A stretch of 64,000 nucleotides of DNA from JAWXBM01 sp034440115 (GTDB lineage Bacteria; Pseudomonadota; Gammaproteobacteria; Xanthomonadales; SZUA-36). Of the stretch, positions 32,410 to 41,217 are shown in pieces. The notes beneath the pieces were generated by a model. That model saw nothing but the letters and a program-made list of their open reading frames with translations. It made no database searches and was not told where the DNA came from. The stretch covers positions 26,270-90,269 of the forward strand of contig JAWXBM010000115.1 in assembly GCA_034440115.1 (NCBI GenBank). The letters run 5' to 3'. Within the stretch, counting starts at the first letter, position 1. Every line of letters begins with the position of its first letter. The position numbers were made by a program, and so were the translations under genes.

Positions 32410-34629
32410 TTAACCCGGTCGCGGCAAAAGGATAGTCACCAAAGCACCCCCTTCCGGGTGATTGTGCAGCGTGATGCGGCCGTCATGTTCGCTGACAATC
32501 TTGCGGCAAATGGCCAAACCCAAACCACTGCCGCCGGGTTTGTGGGTGACGTAGGGTTCGAACGGTCGTTGCAGTATGGCATCGGGAAAGCCGCCCCCGT
32601 GATCGTGAATTTCACATTGCAGCCAGGAGTTGCCTTCAAAGTCGCGTATTGAAGTAGAAATTTCAATATGAGCTGACTCGGTTCCTGCGGCTTCCTGAGC
32701 ATTGCGCAAAAGGTTGTGCATCAATTGCCGCAGGCGGCCAGCATCGGCTTTCAGCTCACCGGCAGCCGTCGCCAGATTCAGTTCAAATTGGGTGTTGGCG
32801 TCACCTTGTTGATACAACATCACCACTTCATTGATCAGGCTGTTCAGGTTGATGGCTTCGCGTTGCAGCACGGGCTCGCGAGCGTAATCGCCGAAAGCAT
32901 CAACCAGCGTGCGCAAAGCCTCTACCTGCGCGACGATAGTCGTTGCCGCTTTGTTCAGCAGGGCACCATCGGTGCTGTCGAGTTTGTTGATCAGTTTCAT
33001 CTGCAGCCGTTCGGCAGCAAGGCGAATCGGGGTTAATGGGTTTTTGACCTCGTGTGCGAGACGACGGGCGGCTTCCGCCCACGCGGCTTCGCGTTGTGCC
33101 TGGTTCAGCACCGTCACATCATCGAACACCACCACCTGGCCGTGATCGAGAAGTTGCGACCCCCGAGCCAGCAACACCAAGGGTGTGCTGTCGGGTTGCA
33201 GGCGGATTTCCTGCTGCCAGGTGGTACGGCCGCTGCGAGCCTGCTGTTCAATAGCTTCGGCCAATGGCTTGAGGTAAGGCAGCTCAGTGACGCATTCTGA
33301 CAGTCTGGCGTTGGCCGTGGACTGTTCTGCACTCAAGCCCAGGATGGTGCGACACGCCCGATTGGCGCGAAGTATCCGGCCCTCCCGGTCCAGCGTCAAA
33401 ACACCGGAAGAGAGATTGCCCAGTACCGCCTCCAGATAATCGCCTTGCTGCTGCAGCTTGGCACGGCTTTCTTCGGCAGACTGACTGGCTTCCTGCAAGG
33501 CATTGGTCATGTCATTGAAAGAGCTGACCAGGAAGCCGATCTCGTCTTTATCTCCAGCCTCTACACGCTGGGCAAAATCACCGCCCGCCACTTCGTGCGT
33601 GGCACGGGATAGCCGCGACAACGGTGCCACCATTCGCCGGGCAGCATTCAGTGCGGCCAAAATGGTCAGCAGGATGGTCAGCAGCAAGACCAATGAAAGT
33701 ATCAGCAGGAAACTCTGCTTCAGGGAATTGCGCAGGTAACTCACATTTTGGTAGCGGTAATACTCCTGCTCAATCGAGCTGGCCAATTCAGTGATGCCAG
33801 GTGGCAAGGGGTAGATGGCCTGCAGGATGCGCGCCTGGTCGCCGGGGAATTCGGGTGGGATCCAATTGAGAACACGAATCTGCAAGCCCCCATCGGCGGT
33901 AGGTTCGGCGGCGGCGTACTCGCCTCTGTCCTGTGCCTGCAGCAAGGCAAAATCACCCGGCCGCTCAGGTAAACCCGTCAAGGCATTGATGTTGGCAGTC
34001 GCGACCAGCATGCCATCGGCGCCCATCACGGTAAGTTCCATTGGGCCACTGGCACGCACCCGGCTGAGCAATTCGCGCCGCAGCAGCTCGCCGCCCTCGC
34101 GCAGTTCACGCAGACCATTGGCGGTTTCAACCGCCTGGTTGCGGGATTCCAATGTGCGGGTATCGAGAAACTGTTGGCCCAGAGCCAGTGAATCGGCCAG
34201 CGCCTGTTCCACCTCCACATCAAACCAGCTATCGATGGTGCTGGACAGAAACCAGGCGGAAAAGAAATACACGATCAACGCGGGGGGTATGGACAGGCCA
34301 AGAAAATTACGCACCCAGCGGGCCGCCAGCCTTGCGCCGGGTTCTTCCTGCTTGACTCGCCGTACCAGGCTGAGCAACCGGCTGCCAATGGTCCACAACA
34401 GGATCAGTACAGCAAAAACGGTGACTACCAGCACCCACAAGTAGCCTTCAGCCAATAAAGCGGCCAGGCTGCCCCCAACATCTTGTTGCACATCCTGTTG
34501 CACGCCACTGACCAACAACAGTGCAATCAGCAGGGTAAAGATCAGCGCAGCTCCAGGCAGTATGCGCAGCAATCTTCGGCCCCAGGAACGGCTGCTGCGA
34601 AACGCCTTGGTGACTTTTTTTGGACTCAT
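32410..34629 (-). CDS. ntrY: Membrane sensor histidine kinase NtrY
   Basis: 739 residues. Several N-terminal TM helices (~20-45, 50-75, ~108-128), a periplasmic sensor region, a further TM (~300-325), HAMP (RRMVAPLSRLSRATHEVAGG), PAS (~400-470; GVLTLDREGRILRANRACR), HisKA with ARRLAHEVKNPLTPIRLAAE, and GHKL ATPase boxes (NLLRNAQEAAG; HDHGGGFPD; KPGGSGLGLAICRK). This is the NtrY architecture. Its partner NtrX is normally next door but here lies about 2.6 kb downstream, beyond the bufferin genes. The start overlaps the DUF4390 stop (ATGA). Confidence 0.93.
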   Translation of the reverse strand: MSPKKVTKAFRSSRSWGRRLLRILPGAALIFTLLIALLLVSGVQQDVQQDVGGSLAALLAEGYLWVLVVTVFAVLILLWTIGSRLLSLVRRVKQEEPGARLAARWVRNFLGLSIPPALIVYFFSAWFLSSTIDSWFDVEVEQALADSLALGQQFLDTRTLESRNQAVETANGLRELREGGELLRRELLSRVRASGPMELTVMGADGMLVATANINALTGLPERPGDFALLQAQDRGEYAAAEPTADGGLQIRVLNWIPPEFPGDQARILQAIYPLPPGITELASSIEQEYYRYQNVSYLRNSLKQSFLLILSLVLLLTILLTILAALNAARRMVAPLSRLSRATHEVAGGDFAQRVEAGDKDEIGFLVSSFNDMTNALQEASQSAEESRAKLQQQGDYLEAVLGNLSSGVLTLDREGRILRANRACRTILGLSAEQSTANARLSECVTELPYLKPLAEAIEQQARSGRTTWQQEIRLQPDSTPLVLLARGSQLLDHGQVVVFDDVTVLNQAQREAAWAEAARRLAHEVKNPLTPIRLAAERLQMKLINKLDSTDGALLNKAATTIVAQVEALRTLVDAFGDYAREPVLQREAINLNSLINEVVMLYQQGDANTQFELNLATAAGELKADAGRLRQLMHNLLRNAQEAAGTESAHIEISTSIRDFEGNSWLQCEIHDHGGGFPDAILQRPFEPYVTHKPGGSGLGLAICRKIVSEHDGRITLHNHPEGGALVTILLPRPG

Positions 34630-35195
34630 GTCAACGCAGCATTGCCATTGGAAAGCCGAATGGGCCAGGATTGCCAGCCCGAATCATGTTGCCAGTTGGG
34701 TGAGAACCAGGCTGGCAGGCGCATGGGTGCCGGCAGTTTGCGCTTGTCCAGCCAACTGCGCGCCTTCAATTGGTAGTCACCGGCCGCGACGCTTTCCAGC
34801 GGCATGATCAGTTCTATTTCGGACAGTTCTGCCAGAGCATGGCGCAGGCGCGGATAGGTACGAACGGAAGCGGGTTGGTCGGAACTGAGCTGGTAATGGT
34901 CGCTGAGGGGCATGTAGCGAATCTCGAACCGCCGGAAGCTGGTGATGGTGTCGTCCTCGGTGTCCAGTTCAGCCCGAACTTCGAAGTGCAGAGGCACACC
35001 ATTTTCCAGCGCTGTTCGGGCATCCGGGCTGAGAGTGATTTTTTGTGACAACTCAACCTTCAGTTGCTGTCCCGAAACGCGTGTTTCAACTCCCTTCAGT
35101 GCAAAACCGAAGCTGCCATTGCGATCGCCACAGCCCAACAGCAGCAACAGGCTCAAATAACCAAAGGCTCTAAGTGCGTTTACGCAGGCGGGCAT
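34626..35195 (-). CDS. DUF4390 lipoprotein-like protein
   Basis: 189 residues from ATG 35195, preferred because it begins a lipoprotein signal (RAFGYLSLLLLLGCGDRNG); the longer frame to 35339 reads rsmB DNA out of frame. The body is beta-rich (LKVELSQKITLSPDARTALE; FRRFEIRYMPLSDHYQL), as in DUF4390 proteins encoded between rsmB and ntrY in many gammaproteobacteria. Role unknown; envelope location and link to NtrY suggest a periplasmic accessory (inference). It overlaps the rsmB end by 26 bp. Confidence 0.85.
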   Translation of the reverse strand: MPACVNALRAFGYLSLLLLLGCGDRNGSFGFALKGVETRVSGQQLKVELSQKITLSPDARTALENGVPLHFEVRAELDTEDDTITSFRRFEIRYMPLSDHYQLSSDQPASVRTYPRLRHALAELSEIELIMPLESVAAGDYQLKARSWLDKRKLPAPMRLPAWFSPNWQHDSGWQSWPIRLSNGNAALT

Positions 35196-36489
35196 AGTAA
35201 AAGCCGTCCATGTCCTGTTCGCCGGGCAGGATTTGACTTCCGTGGGCTTGAGAGTGCCCCCATTCCGCTTCGATAAGTTGTTCTTCAGCATCGCCGTGTG
35301 TCGAAAGAAAATTCTTGATTTGATTGGCATTTTCGTCATGAAGCAATGAGCAAGTGGCGTACAACAGCATACCGCCGGGCGCCAGCGTCGGCCACAGTTG
35401 CTGCAACAAAGCTTGTTGTAGCTTGACTGCTTCCTGCACTTGCTCTGCTGGCCGTAAATGACGAATCTCCGGGTGCCGGCGGATCACACCGGTAGCGCTG
35501 CAAGGCGCATCCAGCAGAATACGATCGAAGGCCTTGCCATCCCACCAACTGCTGGTGTCAGTGGCGTCTGCTGTCAGTAACTCGCAGTGCACGTGCAGGC
35601 GGTCCAGATTTTCCTGCACTCGGTGCAGGCGGTTGGCATAGCGCTCCAGCGCAAGCAACTGCAGGCCGGGAATCTGCTCCAGCAGATGACAGGTCTTGCC
35701 ACCCGGTGCCGCGCAGGCATCCAGCACCCGCATACCAGGCTGCACATCCAACAATACTGCGGCCAACTGGGCTGCGGCGTCCTGCACGGAAAAATGGCCC
35801 TCGCTGAATCCGGGTAGCTCGTTCACGGCCGCGGCCGGTGCTACCAATAAAGCTTCAGCAGCAAACTCATTACGCTGGGTGGTAAACCCGGCTTCGCCGA
35901 GCTTGGCTTTTACGGCTTCCAGCGTGGCTTGTTGGAGGTTGACCCGAATCCACAAAGGGGGGGACTGATTATTCGCCTCAAGCACGTCTTGCCAGCATTT
36001 CGGCCAATCGCTTTTAATTGCAGCCTGCAGCCAGGTTGGATGCGCCCAGTGTTCCGGAACTTTAGCCAGCTTTTCCAGCCATTGAACCTGTTCCCGTTGA
36101 AAGCGGCGGAGCACAGCATTAACCATGTTCACGGCCCAGGTTTTACCCAGGCTGCGGGCACACTCGGTGGTTTCATTGATGGCGGCGTGATCGGGGGTAC
36201 GATCCTGCCACAACTGGAACATGCCTAACCAAAGCAGCCGACTGATATCACGCTCTTTGGGTTTGATGGGTTTGCTCAGCAATTGCGCTTCCAGCCAGGC
36301 CAGGGCGACTTGCCAGCGCAGGACCCCGTAAGCCAGATGCCGCGCCTGTGCCAGATTGCGAGCATCGGCTTCACCTTTCAACGCCGTGCAGTCAGACAGA
36401 TTTTTGCCTTCATCCAGCACTTCGCCCAAGGCTTTAATTGCCATCCATCGTGGATTCAGCGCAGCGTTTTTGCCTTTGGTATTTTTCAT
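35170..36489 (-). CDS. rsmB: 16S rRNA (cytosine-967-C5)-methyltransferase
   Basis: 439 residues from ATG 36489, 4 bp after the fmt stop. An N-terminal NusB-like RNA-binding domain (~10-150) is followed by a Rossmann methyltransferase with DACAAPGGKTCHLLE, DRILLDAPCSATGVIRR (catalytic Cys) and a TCSLLHDENANQI segment (second Cys). It methylates C967 of 16S rRNA. Longer frame to 36615 rejected because it overlaps fmt. Part of def-fmt-rsmB. Confidence 0.95.
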   Translation of the reverse strand: MKNTKGKNAALNPRWMAIKALGEVLDEGKNLSDCTALKGEADARNLAQARHLAYGVLRWQVALAWLEAQLLSKPIKPKERDISRLLWLGMFQLWQDRTPDHAAINETTECARSLGKTWAVNMVNAVLRRFQREQVQWLEKLAKVPEHWAHPTWLQAAIKSDWPKCWQDVLEANNQSPPLWIRVNLQQATLEAVKAKLGEAGFTTQRNEFAAEALLVAPAAAVNELPGFSEGHFSVQDAAAQLAAVLLDVQPGMRVLDACAAPGGKTCHLLEQIPGLQLLALERYANRLHRVQENLDRLHVHCELLTADATDTSSWWDGKAFDRILLDAPCSATGVIRRHPEIRHLRPAEQVQEAVKLQQALLQQLWPTLAPGGMLLYATCSLLHDENANQIKNFLSTHGDAEEQLIEAEWGHSQAHGSQILPGEQDMDGFYYARLRKRT

Positions 36490-36493
36490 TGGA

Positions 36494-37468
36494 TCAAGAT
36501 AGTGGGTTATAGGTGAGTCGGGCTGGGAAACTGCGGCCTTGCAGGTATTCCCGTGCTGATTGAGCGTTGCCGCCAGGACGCTGAATTTGTGTGATGCGCA
36601 ACTGGCCGGAACCACAGGCCACTAAGATGCCACTGTCATCGGCGCTGATTACTGCTCCGGCAACGTTAGCGCCAGGCTTGGCCCGGGTTTCGGCGCTGGC
36701 CAGCCAGATTCGGGTCCGTTCACCCGCGACATCGCACCAGCAAACCGGCCAGGGATTAAACGCCCGAATACGTTGTTCCAACGGTATGGCCGAATCCTGC
36801 CAGTTGATTTGCGCCTCGGCTTTGTTCAGTTTGTGCGCGTAAGTGATACCCTCGGTGGATTGTGGGGTGGCGGCCAGCGATTGAGCGGACTGCAATTTCT
36901 GCAGACACTGCAGCAGGGATTCGGCCCCCAGCTCAGCCAATTTATCGTGCAAGGAGTCACTGGTTTCATCGCTTGCCAAAAGAATGCTCTCCCTGGCCAA
37001 TACCGCACCCGTATCCAGCCCGGCATCCATCAGCATGATGCACACGCCGCTTTCCCGGTCACCCGCTTCGATGGCGCGCTGTATCGGTGCAGCGCCACGC
37101 CAGCGTGGCAACAAGGAGGCGTGAATGTTCCAGCAACCGAATCGGGGAATGTCCAGCACTGCCTGGGGCAATATCAACCCATAGGCCACCACGATCAGCA
37201 GGTCAGGCTGGGTCTCGCTGAGCCACTGCTGGAATTCGGCGGTTTTCAGGCTGTCGGGCTGATAAATGGCTATTCCGAATACCTCAGCAGCCTGTTTGAC
37301 CGGACTCGCTTGCAGTTTGAGACCGCGGCCAGCCCGGCGATCGGGTTGTGTGAGCGCTGCCACAGGTAAAAAGCCGGCGCTAACCAGCGCCAGCAAGGGC
37401 GGGACAGCAAATTCGGGGGTTCCGGCAAAAACGATCCGCAGTTGCGCCCGATCACTCAAGACAGGCAC
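36494..37468 (-). CDS. fmt: Methionyl-tRNA formyltransferase
   Basis: 324 residues. Formyltransferase domain with FAGTPEFAVPPL near the start, the folate-binding/catalytic SLLPRWRGAAPIQRAIEAGD (Asn in NIHASLLP), and DAGLDTGAVLA; the C-terminal tRNA-binding domain begins near residue 210. It formylates Met-tRNA for initiation and is paired with def just upstream. Confidence 0.96.
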   Translation of the reverse strand: MPVLSDRAQLRIVFAGTPEFAVPPLLALVSAGFLPVAALTQPDRRAGRGLKLQASPVKQAAEVFGIAIYQPDSLKTAEFQQWLSETQPDLLIVVAYGLILPQAVLDIPRFGCWNIHASLLPRWRGAAPIQRAIEAGDRESGVCIMLMDAGLDTGAVLARESILLASDETSDSLHDKLAELGAESLLQCLQKLQSAQSLAATPQSTEGITYAHKLNKAEAQINWQDSAIPLEQRIRAFNPWPVCWCDVAGERTRIWLASAETRAKPGANVAGAVISADDSGILVACGSGQLRITQIQRPGGNAQSAREYLQGRSFPARLTYNPLS

Positions 37469-37519
37469 TCAAGACTGGCGTACAAAACAGGCACTCAAAA
37501 CAGGCACTTGAACGAGTGG

Positions 37520-38044
37520 TCACAGCACGGCCACAGGCTTTTTATCGGACTGTTTTTTCTGTTTTTCCAGTTTTTTACGCACCATCTGGCGTTTCAATGG
37601 CGATAAATAATCCACCAACAGTTTGCCTTGCAAGTGGTCCATTTCATGCTGCAAACAGATGGAATGCAGGCCGCTGAGGTCCTCCTCAAACACCTGGCCT
37701 TTGGCATCAAAAGCCCGAATCCGAATGTTTTCAGCGCGTTGAACCTCGGCATAAACGCCTGGCACAGACAAACAGCCTTCTTCACAGTTCTGTTCACCGG
37801 CGGAGCTCATAACTTTTGGATTTACATAGACTTTTATCTGGTCGCGGCGGTCGCTGACATCCAGTACCAGTAGTTGCTGATGGACATTGACCTGGGTGGC
37901 GGCCAGGCCTATGCCATTCTCCGCATACATGGTTTCGGTCATGTCCTGCACCAGTTGCTGCAAAGCCGGGGTGAAATCGGTAACGGCTTTTGCGACGGTG
38001 CGCAAACGCGGGTCGGGAAATTCCAGAATTTCTAATGTGGCCAT
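37520..38044 (-). CDS. def: Peptide deformylase
   Basis: 174 residues with all three metal-site motifs: GIGLAATQV (~44-52), EGCLSVPG (Cys ligand) and QHEMDHLQGKLL (two His and the catalytic Glu). It removes the formyl group from nascent proteins. First gene of the long minus-strand operon def-fmt-rsmB-DUF4390-ntrY-(buf)-ntrX-trkA-trkH, divergent from the LysM gene. The C-terminus is Lys-rich, of normal length. Confidence 0.97.
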   Translation of the reverse strand: MATLEILEFPDPRLRTVAKAVTDFTPALQQLVQDMTETMYAENGIGLAATQVNVHQQLLVLDVSDRRDQIKVYVNPKVMSSAGEQNCEEGCLSVPGVYAEVQRAENIRIRAFDAKGQVFEEDLSGLHSICLQHEMDHLQGKLLVDYLSPLKRQMVRKKLEKQKKQSDKKPVAVL

Positions 38045-38241
38045 ATATTTACGCGTGCATGAAACAATTTAGATGAACTTTTTGACAGGTTTCATTATGA
38101 TACCTAGTGACGAACCCAGTTCGCCACTTAAATACTGACCGCATCTTAGGAACGCGTGTTATTACCGTTTAGATCACCACCGCTGATTTGAACAGTGATT
38201 GCAGGCCAAAAAGGCTGGATGCCTACAAGAGAGGAAGGAAC

Positions 38242-39405
38242 GTGATCAGGAAAATCATGCTATGCATGTTTGCGGCTTTGCTAACCGGTGTTGTACTGGC
38301 ACAGGATGTGTCTGTTCGTTCCGACCACCCCGATCGTTATGTCGTTGTCAAAGGCGACACGCTATGGGATATCTCGGGAAGATTTCTCGATAAGCCCTGG
38401 CAGTGGCCAGCGATTTGGCACGCGAATCCGCAAATAGAAAATCCACATTTGATCTACCCGGGCGACGAACTGTCGCTGGTGTATGTCGATGGGGTTCCGC
38501 AGTTGCGCCTCAACCGCGCTGGCAACGAGAAGCTGTCACCGGCCATTCGCGTGGTGGACCGGGACTCTCCGATCAATGCCATTGCTTTGGAACAGATCGA
38601 GCCCTTCCTGCGGGACGTGCGAGTACTGTCTCCCAGCGAATTCGAAAACCTGCCCTACATCGTGGCCAATATTGAGGATCGCATCACTGCGACCTACTCA
38701 GACCAGACCTATGCCCGCAACCTGAATGCGCGGGTTGGCGATGAGTTCGTGGTCGCCCGGTTATACAGCATTTATGACCGGACCAAAGATGGCGAAATCA
38801 GGCGGGTATTACCCAAGGAGAATTGGAAACAGGTTCCCAACACCAGGGACCGCAACACTACGATGTGGAATGAAACCCCGCCGTGGAGCAAGCGCCCGAA
38901 GGACCCGGTGGGTTATGAAATGGTCGAAGTCAGCCAGGTTCGAGTGCGCCAGAACGGGGATATTTCCGTCCTGGATGTATTGCGGGATCGTACAGAGATT
39001 CGGCAAGGAGACTTTATACTGCCCTTGGACAGTATTGGATATGACGCTGTATTCCAGCCACATGCCATGAATACCGTGCCTGAAGGTTTGCGTATTCTGT
39101 CCACCAAGGACGCCATCTACGGTGTTGGCCATTACCAGATCGTAGCCGTGAATGGTGGCTCCAATCAGGGGCTGGAATCCGGGCATGTGTTTTCGGTATT
39201 CCGCCCGGGTAAAGTGGTGGATGACCGCACCGGCTATCGCTATGGCAGCTTCAAGGAAGAAGCTGAAGTGGAGTTACCGGATCAATACCACGCTTTGATC
39301 ATGGTATTCCGGACTTTTGGGGATATCAGTTATGCCATGGTTTTGGGCGGTGATAATTTGGTTCGTTCATTTGACGAGCTGCGCCATCCCGACGAGCGTT
39401 CCTGA
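38242..39405 (+). CDS. LysM-domain exported protein
   Basis: 387 residues from GTG 38242, preferred over ATG 38188 because GAGGAAGGAA lies just upstream and a signal peptide starts here (VIRKIMLCMFAALLTGVVLA). One LysM motif near the N-terminus (YVVVKGDTLWDISGRFLDKP ... IYPGDELSLVYVDG, ~33-85) binds peptidoglycan; the remaining 300 residues are a conserved domain of unknown role (SPINAIALEQIEPFLRDVRV). Lies divergently beside def and before dprA, a common gammaproteobacterial order. Confidence 0.9.
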   Translation: MIRKIMLCMFAALLTGVVLAQDVSVRSDHPDRYVVVKGDTLWDISGRFLDKPWQWPAIWHANPQIENPHLIYPGDELSLVYVDGVPQLRLNRAGNEKLSPAIRVVDRDSPINAIALEQIEPFLRDVRVLSPSEFENLPYIVANIEDRITATYSDQTYARNLNARVGDEFVVARLYSIYDRTKDGEIRRVLPKENWKQVPNTRDRNTTMWNETPPWSKRPKDPVGYEMVEVSQVRVRQNGDISVLDVLRDRTEIRQGDFILPLDSIGYDAVFQPHAMNTVPEGLRILSTKDAIYGVGHYQIVAVNGGSNQGLESGHVFSVFRPGKVVDDRTGYRYGSFKEEAEVELPDQYHALIMVFRTFGDISYAMVLGGDNLVRSFDELRHPDERS

Positions 39406-39519
39406 TAAGGGGAATACTTTCTTCAACACACACGGGTCAAGGGGGTTGCTGCCACGAAGCAGCGAAACTGGTTAATTGCCGTTCGCGCTCCCCATCTTGG
39501 AGGGCAAAAGCTGGTCGGG

Positions 39520-40590
39520 TTGGTCCGGTCACTCGGCTCCATTGACCGCTTGATCAGTGCTCCCGCCGCACAACTGCGGCGGTCGGGCTTGGCCGAAGAC
39601 ACTATTCATGCTCTGCATCATCCGGATACGCACCAGTTGGAGCAGGATCTGCAGTGGCTGCAACAAGACCGTCATGAACTGATTCCGTTTGATGATGAAC
39701 GCTACCCCGCTTTGCTCACTGAAATCACCAGCGCCCCTGCTGCATTGTTCGCAGCGGGTGATGTGGATGTTTTGTGGCAGCCGCAGTTGGCGGTCATAGG
39801 CAGTCGTAATCCCACCGCAGGCGGCATAGCGAATGCGCGCGATTTTGCTGGTACCCTGGCCAGGCAAGGTTTCACCATCACCAGCGGTCTGGCCATTGGC
39901 ATAGATGGTACAGCCCACCGCGCGGCGCTGGATGCCGGGGCAAAGACCGTGGCAGTGCTGGGCAGCGGCCTGGATCAAATCTACCCGGCGCGAAACCGTT
40001 CCCTGGCACTGGACATCATTAAGCAAGGCGTACTGGTTTCGGAGTTTCCGCCCGGGACCACGGCCAGACGCGAGCACTTTCCTTCCCGCAATCGCATCAT
40101 CTCTGGCCTCAGCCTAGGCGTGCTGGTTATCGAAGCGGCACTCAACAGCGGCTCGCTGATTACTGCCCGCCTCGCTGCCGAACAGGGTAGGGAGGTTTTC
40201 GCGCTGCCGGGTTCGATCCACAATCCGCTGGCCAAGGGCTGTCATCGCCTGATACGTGATGGTGCGCGGCTGGTAGAAACTGATGCTGAAATACTGCAGG
40301 AATTAGCACCGCTGGCCGGTCGGTTGGCGCGTTCTCTGGAGCAGCAAATACAGCCAAAAAGCATTGAAAAACTTGTGAAATCCGATCAGCAGCCCAATCT
40401 CGGGGACGATCCTGATTATGCCCGGCTGTGGAACTGCCTGGGTCATGATCCCTTGCCAGTGGACACATTGATTGCATCCAGTGGATTGACGGCGAAGGCT
40501 GTGTCGGCCATGCTGCTGATGCTGGAGCTGAGAGGACGAGTTGAAGCACATCCCGGTGGAGCATTCAGCCGAAAAACAAGAGGTCTGTGA
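39520..40590 (+). CDS. dprA: DNA-processing protein DprA (start uncertain)
   Basis: 356 residues from TTG 39520, with the Rossmann-like domain IGSRNPTAGGIANARDFAG, SGLAIGIDGTAHRAALD, PARNRSLALD, FPSRNRIISGLS and a C-terminal winged helix (LIASSGLTAKAVSAMLLMLE). DprA loads RecA on incoming single-stranded DNA during transformation. The frame upstream of TTG 39520 also codes for conserved sequence (NWLIAVRAPHLGGQKL), but between the stop at 39406-39408 and 39520 it contains no ATG, GTG or TTG. The true start is therefore non-canonical or has been lost. Confidence 0.9.
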   Translation: MVRSLGSIDRLISAPAAQLRRSGLAEDTIHALHHPDTHQLEQDLQWLQQDRHELIPFDDERYPALLTEITSAPAALFAAGDVDVLWQPQLAVIGSRNPTAGGIANARDFAGTLARQGFTITSGLAIGIDGTAHRAALDAGAKTVAVLGSGLDQIYPARNRSLALDIIKQGVLVSEFPPGTTARREHFPSRNRIISGLSLGVLVIEAALNSGSLITARLAAEQGREVFALPGSIHNPLAKGCHRLIRDGARLVETDAEILQELAPLAGRLARSLEQQIQPKSIEKLVKSDQQPNLGDDPDYARLWNCLGHDPLPVDTLIASSGLTAKAVSAMLLMLELRGRVEAHPGGAFSRKTRGL

Positions 40591-41067
40591 ATGAAAGAGA
40601 ATGTACTCGACGTGCTGATGTACCTGTTCGAGAATTATTTTTACGATGAGCCCGACGACGAGCCGGACCGGGAAAGTATGGAAGAGAACCTGCACCTGGC
40701 GGGCTTTTCCAATGGTGAAATCGACAAAGCCTTTGAATGGCTGGATGGACTGGCGGAGCAAAGATACCAGCCTGAGTTCCTGGTGCGCACCGACCAGCCA
40801 GTCCGTGTATTTATCGAAGCCGAGATGGACAAGCTGGACGTCGATTGTCGCGATTTTATTTATTACCTGTCCAATGTCGGCATATTGGATGCGCAGCGAC
40901 GCGAACTGGTTATCGACCGCCTGATGGCACTGGAAAGCGATGAAATCACGCTGGAAGACGTCAAGTGGGTGGTGTTGATGGTGCTGTTCAATCAGCCCGG
41001 CCAGGAAGCCAATTACGCCTGGATGGAAGATTTGATGTTTGACACGCAGCAAGAATATCGCCATTAA
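40591..41067 (+). CDS. smg: Smg family protein (DUF494)
   Basis: 158 residues, acidic and helical, beginning immediately after the dprA stop. The start MKENVLDVLMYLFENYF and the AEMDKLDVDCRDFIYYLSNV segment are typical of Smg, which is widely encoded between dprA and topA. Function not established. Normal length. Confidence 0.95.
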   Translation: MKENVLDVLMYLFENYFYDEPDDEPDRESMEENLHLAGFSNGEIDKAFEWLDGLAEQRYQPEFLVRTDQPVRVFIEAEMDKLDVDCRDFIYYLSNVGILDAQRRELVIDRLMALESDEITLEDVKWVVLMVLFNQPGQEANYAWMEDLMFDTQQEYRH

Positions 41068-41217
41068 TAAATAAGGCATTCCGGCTCCTCAGCCGTATTC
41101 CACCGTTGAATACCAGCCGCTGCATAGCCACTTTCAAGTGCGGCGCGGTGCTGATTAGCCCGAGCTGACCCATAAAGAACTCTGGACACAATTAAAGATA
41201 GAACTAGGGAGAAAGTC

